DNA of 64,000 bases from Scilla litardierei (Eukaryota; Streptophyta; Magnoliopsida; Asparagales; Asparagaceae). The number at the start of each line of letters is the position of its first letter. Position 1 is the stretch's first letter. The notes under the pieces were generated by a model. The model searched no databases, was not told where the DNA came from, and worked only from the letters and a program-made list of their open reading frames with translations. The stretch spans positions 283,962,165 through 284,026,164 of the forward strand of contig CM061142.1 of assembly GCA_030789695.1 (NCBI GenBank), written 5' to 3'. A program made the translations under genes and the position numbers. Shown one piece after another: positions 56,880-64,000 of the stretch.

Positions 56880-57055
56880 ATGGCTCGTACACGTATACCG
56901 ATCACTCCCTCTAGCCCCTCGCCGATGAACGTAGAACCAAACCCTACGGAACCCGTTCAACCTACTAGAACCCCTCCGAAACTCCGTGCCAAAACCACCC
57001 AACCCTCTTCGTCTTCGCCTCCTCTTAAGCGTAAGAGGACGGAGACTGCGAAACT
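56880..57055 (+). pseudogene. Element I: truncated envelope-like ORF
   Basis: The ATG at 56880 begins MARTRIPITPSSPSPM, matching MAKTRIPIASSGASPM of A. The frame runs about 58 codons of basic, Pro/Ser-rich sequence until K is inserted at 57056. The rest should lie beyond the window, after K. Confidence 0.8.
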
Positions 57056-58274
57056 TATAGAGGAATATGCCCTCGGATCATTTGTATTTGATGCAAATGA
57101 TAATTTAAGCCTAGATAGGGACTAATTTGCATATGATGCAAAAGAGATTAAATGTGTCTTAAATTGTTTAAGACTATATTTAATTAAATAAACACGTTGA
57201 AAAGGTTACATAGATGACATGATCGTCCCGCTCTAAACGCAGGTTCAAACCGCGTCAATAACGGAGTCCAAATGCACAAGTTATAGCCAAAATAAGTCAG
57301 CCCAAACTGTTGGGCTGAAACCAGCGAAAATGGAGGCCCACCAAGCCCGAATTTTCCGGTTAGGGTTTTTTGAAACCTGGGATTTTATTGACGGCTACGT
57401 TTCTAAGAGAAGCATGACTTTTGGCTAACTTTGGACAATTGTTTGAAGGGTCAAATGGACTCGGATTGACAAGCCGTTTTTTCCTACGCGTTCACCGTTG
57501 AACCCTCTTCGATTTGGTAGGTTGTACCAACATTGAAGCTCAACGGTGAGGAAGTTAAAATTCGAGGAAGTTTGCCCTTTGTGAAAAGCAAACTAACTTG
57601 ATTTAATTAATCCCAAATTAATAGTCCCACATCGGAAATTGAGTAGAGGGGAGCGGTCAGCCGCCTATATAAATAGGGGTATGCCCCTTCCTCTAAACTC
57701 GTCCCAAGCTCTAGATCTGAGCGGCTCTCGTAAATGTTGGAGCACGCTCGGATCTAAGCTAAATTAATATTTCTCCTCTCCCTATAAATTTATGTCTTGC
57801 TCCTGAGTGCGCTAGCAAAGCCGCAAAGGAGTTCGGATTCAGATCCGAAATCTAGGCGGAGGTTTCAGTCGCGTGAAAATTTCTTCGGCGCGTGGTTGGC
57901 TCGGCGACATGGGATTGATCGCCTCGGGATGCGGAGCGGTTTGAGGAGCAGTTCGGGGAGCTGTTCAAGGAGCGGCTCGGCGTGGGACGGGAGCAGCTCG
58001 AAAGACGATGCGGAACATCTCGCCTGCCCCAGGGCTGAGATTCCGGGTATGTGTTTAAGTTTTTCATTTAATTATTCGCAGTAGTTAGATCCCTCTTGGG
58101 GTGGTCAGATCCACACCAAGTTGGCAGAGATCCTGGCTAATAGGGTCTGGTTCCTTAGGGTTGCATGTTAATTAGATTAACATAAAAATTTTCCGCTGCA
58201 TTTCTGTCTATGTTCCGTCCGACTTAGGACGGGACTAGAGTTTTTGTGCCCTAAGGGTCCCAGAAAACCCTGCA
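57056..58274 (+). repeat. 5' LTR of element K
   Basis: 1219 bp, beginning TATAGAGGAATATG (TGTAGAGG in the 3' copy, so the terminal TG has mutated to TA) and ending AACCCTGCA. The TATA box is TATATAAATA at 57666-57675. TTTGCAT/ATGCAAA inverted words lie in the first 100 bases. Confidence 0.85.
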
Positions 58275-58275
58275 T

Positions 58276-58287
58276 TGGTATCAGAGC
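58276..58287 (+). promoter_or_regulatory. Primer binding site of element K
   Basis: TGGTATCAGAGC right after the LTR; initiator tRNA-Met type. Confidence 0.85.
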
Positions 58288-58319
58288 TAGGTCTGTGTTA
58301 CGATCTAGGCTGCGATTTC

Positions 58320-58830
58320 TTTAAACTTTAAAGTGCTTTTAAATACTTTTAAAAATGTTTTTTTAAGTTATGAGATAAATTTTAAAAATGTTTTTGATAT
58401 TTAAAAATCTATGTGATAAATTTTTGAATATGAAAATTTTTAAATGACGTTTTAAAATTTATGTGATAAATTTTTAAAAACTAATTTTAAATCTTTTAAA
58501 ATTTATGCGATAAGTTTAAAGTGCCTAAAATTTTATATGATAAATTTTTAGGCATGAAAGTTTTTAAATGATGTTTTAATTTTATGAGATATTTTAAAAC
58601 TGATTTTAAAGGTTAAAATTTTATGCGATAAATTTTTAAAGTAGCATGCAAATTTGTGATTTTAAAAACAAGTTTTTTATGAGATAAAAATAAAATATTT
58701 TTAAAATCATATTTTAATTTTAAATGTTAAATTTATGTATGCATGCTAAAATTGTTTATGCGATAAACTTAGTCTATTTAATTGTTAAATAGTTGTGCAC
58801 TATCTTTATGCGATAAATTAGTGTAGCTTT
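58320..58830 (+). repeat. AT-rich array of TTTATGCGATAAATTTT words in K
   Basis: About ten imperfect copies of a TATGNGATAAATTTT word in ~500 bp, irregularly spaced. No coding potential. Confidence 0.7.
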
Positions 58831-61800
58831 ATTTTAATGGCTAGTTCTTCTTGTCCCTTATTTGATAACACAAGACAACCCTTTAGGTTAGCCATTAAAA
58901 ATGATTAAAATTTATTACTTGAATTTTACTGACATCTATGTTTTAATAAAACTTTTAACAACCCTTTAAGACCTAATTCATGATTAGGGTAGTCCTTTTA
59001 ATGAATCTTAATTCTAATTGTTATAATCAATTCTCATTAAAGGACTTCGCTTTTGGCGTTGTTAATAAAGTTTATTAAAATCCTAATAACGATTAGGATA
59101 GCACGTGAACCTTATAGTTGATAAGGTCTTAATAAAAGTTATTAAACAAATCCTAAAATTTTAAATTTAAGGATTCAACTAGTTGATAGGATTAATTAGT
59201 TGTTAATAAAAGCTGTTTAGTCTATGGCACACATATAAAAGTGACAAGCTTCATTCAATGGACCATGATCCAGTCAATGTGCTTGGCTAAGAGTTCTGGA
59301 TCAACCCTTGCTAGTCCAAGGGGCAGTGATCCTGGCTTAGTCAATTCCCTGGCTGTGTTCCGCTGGACCGCAATGTCGCGAATCATGATTGTATGACACC
59401 CTGGACTATATCTAGTCAATGCGTTATAAATCTTATTAAAGATTAATCTGTATCCCTCCTTGATTTTGGAGCTTGGTAACTCAAAGAAGACAATTATAGT
59501 TGTTGAGTCTCCTCAAGCTATGACATGTTTATCTTTAAGGAACAAACTCCAACATACATGTGATGTAGTCTAGACTTGACCCAAATCGATATGTCGGGTC
59601 TCCTCGAGCATCGATCTAAGTCAAATCTGGACACGAAATCAAGGGTCTGACTAGACCAGTCATTATGATTTGTTGAGTCTCCTCAAGATCATAAGTGACT
59701 GTGGGTAAAAAACGATAGGGAGTCGCATGTGATGTGATTGACTAAGAGTTAGTCTACCAATCATGAAACCAATCAACTTGTTGAGTCTCCTCAAGGTTGT
59801 GAGGTTCAGGATGATTGGATCCCTCTTTCACTAAATTTTGAATATTTTAATTCGATTAAATCGTTCGTTATTAAGCTTTGAAACGATCGTAAAAATAGTG
59901 GGAGGATATAGATAGATAAAATCCATTCTACCTATATTTAATATTGAACGTATGCTAAACTAGGGCAAGGCTATGTTTACAGAAGGAATCAATATATAAT
60001 ATTTTAATGGAATAAGTTAACTGGTCAAATAGGTTGATTAATTGAATATCAAGTTAAATTCTAATTGATAGAATTAAAACTATATTCTCGTTGACATTAA
60101 AATGACCTTCTAAAGAACAGACTTAAGAAATATGATTTCATTAAGTTCTGGGTCCAACAAATAAATTAACGCTATATGTCACTCGTCTCTATATGAGGCA
60201 GCTTGAACATATAGGATATTCGAAGTATGTTTCTGCCTACAACTTGTCGAGCTACCCTCAAGGTTGTATGGACAAACAATTTTGATCCGCAAAGTTCGAG
60301 AATTCGATCAAACTGTTTGAGTCGAATACGAGTGCATGAGCGGTGCAAGACTATGTATCCCAACCGGATCTTGAGACAAGCAACTTCTTGAGCTACACTC
60401 AAGATTGCAACTCTCAGGCGTTTGGATACATGAGATGCTTGCATAGCTATTTATTTATGTTGGGCTATTTAATATCTAAATGTGATTTAGAAAAGAAAGA
60501 AGGCACTCCGAAAAGTCAATTGAGAAATGTAGTTTAATTTATCATTGGTAAAGGCATAAGGAGGAGGAAATAAAAATGTGACATATTTTGATGTCACGAT
60601 TTCATAATAATTGTTATACAAAAGGTTAACACATTTTGACGAATTTCGTCACATTGCTTCTGAAGCAATAAGTAATGTGTATAACGATAATATATATATT
60701 AAATGTTAATATATATATATAAACACACAAGATAGTAGCTAACTTGTATGGCAAAATAGACTAGGCCGTATCGAGAGACTAAGCTTCACAAGTCACATAA
60801 AGAGGGGTCTGACCTCTCGTATTATGAAGTCTACGGACACTTGTGAGTCTTATGCTCTTAGATATAATGGCGAAAACCCATCTGTGAGATAGTGGGAGAA
60901 TGAGTTGTCGAACTCAGTCTAGTACATACTGATGTACCCGAGTCTAGATTAACCAAAATAAGTTATTCGTATATTTTAATAAGACATGTGTTCTTGATGA
61001 AGCACAAGTCTGATAAAATAAAGAACGAAATGACTAAAGTATTTAAACTGATTCGATTAGATCGAATGGTTAAATACTTAGCTACATTAAATCTTGCGTA
61101 ATTAAAAGAAAATGTGATTTTCTCTCAGGTCAAGTCTGTTAACACATCTGTGTGTTAAAAGGTATGAATCATACTTAGTTAGACTTGGTGTGATCATTGT
61201 AAGTGACTCTGAGTTAAGTCCTCCTTCTAGGTTAAGTCCCAGATAGTAATGCCTAGGTTTTGATAATGTCCTGTGAGGACATTATCAATAAGATATTCAT
61301 TAAATCAATCATTAGGAAGTTGTATAATTACTCGAATTTCGTGAGACGAAGAGTCGAGTGAAACATCATAACTGATGATGACTTAGTCAACTTCCGGGAT
61401 GAAATTCAGAGTAGTAACTCCGATTTATAACTTGATGCAATTAGAATAGGTCTGTGTGCGTAAATAAATTTTGGAATTTAGTTTATGTGCCCAAGGAAAA
61501 TGTTTCCTCACTTTCTGCAAGTAAATCTTTAAGTTGAAAGATTGGTGCAAAAAAGAAAGTAGTGAAGTGCAATCATGTTGGTCGAGAACGGTTTTCATAT
61601 TAATTCCTATAAACGAATTATGTCGAAACCGTCTCGCCAGCAGATGTGCACAGATCTACTCGGACCAAGCGCGATGTAAAACGCTCAAAGTTGACCATGA
61701 AAATTGGAACATTCACTTATAAGTTCGTTTTTCTAAATATGATTTAGATGGACCAACTTATATGAATTAACCAGAAAGTTTTCAAGGTCAGTGGGAGCGT

Positions 61801-62175
61801 ATAAATTACATGCGATACATCAAAGGAATGGAACATATATTTTGACAAAGTGATCAAAAGAGTTTGATACTTTATCAGAAATAAATATGAGCCATTTGAA
61901 ATGACCAGAAACTAATTTAAATGATTATCGTAAGGTACGATGAGCTGGATAAGATCCAAGTAAATAAAAATATTATGGATTCCGAACGACCAAGTGAATT
62001 ATTTAAATGAGATTCAAATGGTTGGTCTAACATGAACATAGAAACCCCTTAAGTCTATAGTGTAGACGGTTTTAGCAGATCCACTCATGAAGGCTCTACC
62101 ACATGATGTCTGGAAAACTTATGTGTAAAAACGGTATAAGATACCGAGATAAATAGGCCGGAGTGCAAGTGGGAG
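58831..62175 (+). other. Interior of element K with hairpin words and a pol relic
   Basis: No intact ORF. A word of the type TTGTTGAGTCTCCTCAAG recurs at about 59500, 59671 and 59778, with looser forms near 59594, 60243 and 60384; each can form TTGAG/CTCAA. Near 62069-62115 one frame reads VLADPLMKALPHDVW, like the C-terminal end of copia pol, just before a purine tract AAGTGGGAGA (~62166-62175). This suggests an eroded copia at the origin of K. Confidence 0.5.
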
Positions 62176-63315
62176 ATGTTGAGAGATAATACCCTCAAGG
62201 CTATCTATCTCATGCGTGAATAGCACAAACATCTTGTTCGAAATAACAGTAAGCTGTTTGGTAATAATTTATCTAAGTTATGTTATAATGTAGTTAACAT
62301 TAGATATTAACTTTGGTAAAGTCCTGAGACTTTATGCGAGGTCAAATAGGTATCGAGATGAGTATCTCGATCATGGAGAAATGTTTGACCGTCTGTAGCA
62401 TAAGTCTAAAAGGGTTCGTGGTCGTAGATGTTTCGAGACAAGGATATCGAAACATCGGATAGACCATTGTGTCTTAGTCTTCACCGTTTAGCGGTGGCGA
62501 TGATCTCATGATCGCTTGACTTGGCGAAGTCGTAGACGAGACATAGGTGCTCATTAGAGAATGAGTTCACTGAACGATCCACAAGAGTTATCATATGGTT
62601 ATATTGACTAATCTGTCAATGATGACTCTGAGTGATGATAGGCTAGTTGGTCTTTTGACTTGAGGTCATTTTGACGAACCTGTGCGTGAACGATGCCACT
62701 TAGATCAAATGACCTAGCTTTGAGGCAAGGCCTGTCGAAAGGTCTTTGATTGGGTGACACTTGAAGCTTATGAGGAGAGTAATGACCAAGAGAGGATTCG
62801 TCTCTCCCGGTCAATGGGAGTTAGTGTCGTAGGGTTAGTTCGGTCTTTAGTAAAAACTCTGGCCAGAGTATGTTGGAAGAAGTCCAACATTTTTGACTAA
62901 AAGATCGATAGAAACTAACCGAAGTCAAGTTATTGGGGTTGACAGTTTGACCGTACCCTAGACTTGATCTATACGACATAGTTTAGACGAAGAGACTATA
63001 ACTGCGGAATTCATCACGGAAACAGTCAGGGTGGTCCCGACAATACTCATGTCAATGAGTCAACCACATAATGATGATTCCTGAAGCAAAGACGGTAACC
63101 CGTGCTCGTGGTCACTGCCGTATAGGGCTTCGAGCCCAACCTGTTGTAAGGGTCAGGCTGTAGGGTCTCACACAGAGTGCGATCTTCATCTAGTAATTGG
63201 TAGAAATTAGTTAGGGAGAATAATTTGCATTTGATGCAAGTGATAAAATATTGCAAAAGATGTTTGCAATCATCTCCTGCATTCGGGATAAATAATCCTG
63301 AGTGCAAGTGGGAGA
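62176..63315 (+). repeat. Diverged second LTR-like start inside K
   Basis: After the purine tract at ~62166 the sequence TGTTGAGAGATAATACCCTC resembles K's own LTR start (TGTAGAGGAATATGCCCTC). The preceding GAGTGCAAGTGGGAGA is nearly the same as at 63301-63315. So an older related 3' end lies inside K. I could not find its LTR end. Confidence 0.4.
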
Positions 63316-64000
63316 TGTAGAGGAATATGCCCTCGGATCATTTGTATTTGATGCAAATGATAATTTAAGCCTAGATAGGGACTAATTTGCATATGATGCA
63401 AAAGAGATTAAATGTGTCTTAAATTGTTTAAGACTATATTTAATTAAATAAACGCGTTGAAAAGGTTACATAGATGACAGGATCGTCCCGCTCTAAACGC
63501 AGGTTCAAACCGCGTCAAAAACGGAGTCCAAATGCACAAGTTATAGCCAAAACAAGTCAGCTCAAACTGTTGGGCTGAAACCAGCGAAAATGGATGCCCA
63601 CCAAACCCGAATTTTCTGGTTAGGGTTTTTTGAAACCTGGGATTTTATTGACGGCTACGTTTCTAAGAGAAGCATGACTTTTGGCTAACTTTGGACAATT
63701 GTTTGAAGGGTCAAATGGACTCGGATTGACGAGCCGTTTTTTCCTACGCGTTCACCGTTGAACCCTCTTCGATTTGGTAGGTTGTACCAACATTGAAGCT
63801 CAACGGTGAGGGAGTTAAAATTCGAGGAAGTTTGCCCTTTGTGAAAAGAAAACTAACTTGATTTAATTAATCCCAAATTAATAGTCCCACATCGGAAATT
63901 GAGTAGAGGGGAGGGGTCAGCCGCCTATATAAATAGGGGTATGCCCCCTTCCTCTAAACTCGTCCCAAGCTCTAGATCTGAGCGGCTCTCGTAAATGTTG
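63316..64000 (+). repeat. 3' LTR of element K (cut by window end)
   Basis: First 685 bp, matching 57056-57739 with about a dozen differences. TATA box at 63926-63935. The right edge of K and its target copy are outside the window. Confidence 0.85.

Larger units (their letters stand above)
57056..64000 (+). mobile_element. Element K: large, nearly non-coding copia-type element
   Basis: The 5' LTR (57056-58274), initiator-Met primer site, 5.04 kb of interior without an intact gene, the purine tract AAGTGGGAGA and the start of the 3' LTR (63316 onward) fit a LARD-like non-autonomous element. LTR copies differ at about a dozen places over the 685 bp that can be compared, so K is older than A and G. 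It interrupts the envelope-like ORF of I; AAACT (57051-57055) is the likely left target copy. Confidence 0.8.

Overview
This window is plant nuclear DNA, almost certainly from an angiosperm with a large repeat-rich genome. I see no host gene, tRNA or rRNA. Nearly every base belongs to LTR retrotransposons inserted into one another. The evidence is long terminal repeats with TG...CA ends, initiator-tRNA-Met and tRNA-Asp type primer sites, copia-order pol genes, plant TATA boxes in the LTRs and 5-bp target duplications. Two 500-N assembly gaps (1979-2478, 52486-52985) interrupt it. Element letters below are mine.

Left cluster (1-39297). A partial Sirevirus-like LTR (M, 1-537, minus) abuts a GC-rich region with a tandem repeat of about 216 bp that runs into the first gap. 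After the gap comes a nest. Element D (Athila-like Ty3, visible 18187-39297) contains E (Athila-like, visible 2479-18186, 3' target copy CATTT) and, inside its 3' LTR, the minus-strand copia element B (22918-39197). E contains A (2851-15381, TSD ACAAA), a complete 12.5-kb Sirevirus-type copia with gag, pol and an envelope-like third ORF. B's 5' LTR is split by C (31009 to about 37880), a pol-less Athila-like element.

Middle (39298-42234). Ty3-type scraps: a minus-strand ORF resembling the 'putative gypsy type transposon' domain, a possible 0.7-kb LTR, then AT-rich minisatellite flanking a GC-rich island.

Right cluster (42235-64000). An old minus-strand copia, F, is split exactly between two RT codons by G (43256-50366, TSD CAGTT). 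G is a young element with an intact 784-aa gag and no pol. F is cut again by a probable Ty3 LTR (J, from 50841). After the second gap, the 3' end of H (a G-like LTR) lies inside the pol of I (an A-like element). The envelope-like ORF of I is in turn cut by K (57056 to the window end), a copia-type element whose 5-kb interior is essentially non-coding.

How the parts may work together: A looks able to encode its own proteins. G shares A's LTR ends, primer site, gag type, 3' RNA structure and purine tracts but lacks pol, so it looks like a parasite of A-type machinery. C, D and E share an orphan protein module and a repeated hairpin-plus-purine-tract cassette although their LTRs are unrelated. 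The strongest leads are that cassette, a candidate 59-nt intron or hairpin at A's gag-pol junction, a covarying 3' RNA structure kept by A and G, and CpG-rich palindrome arrays in three different LTR families.
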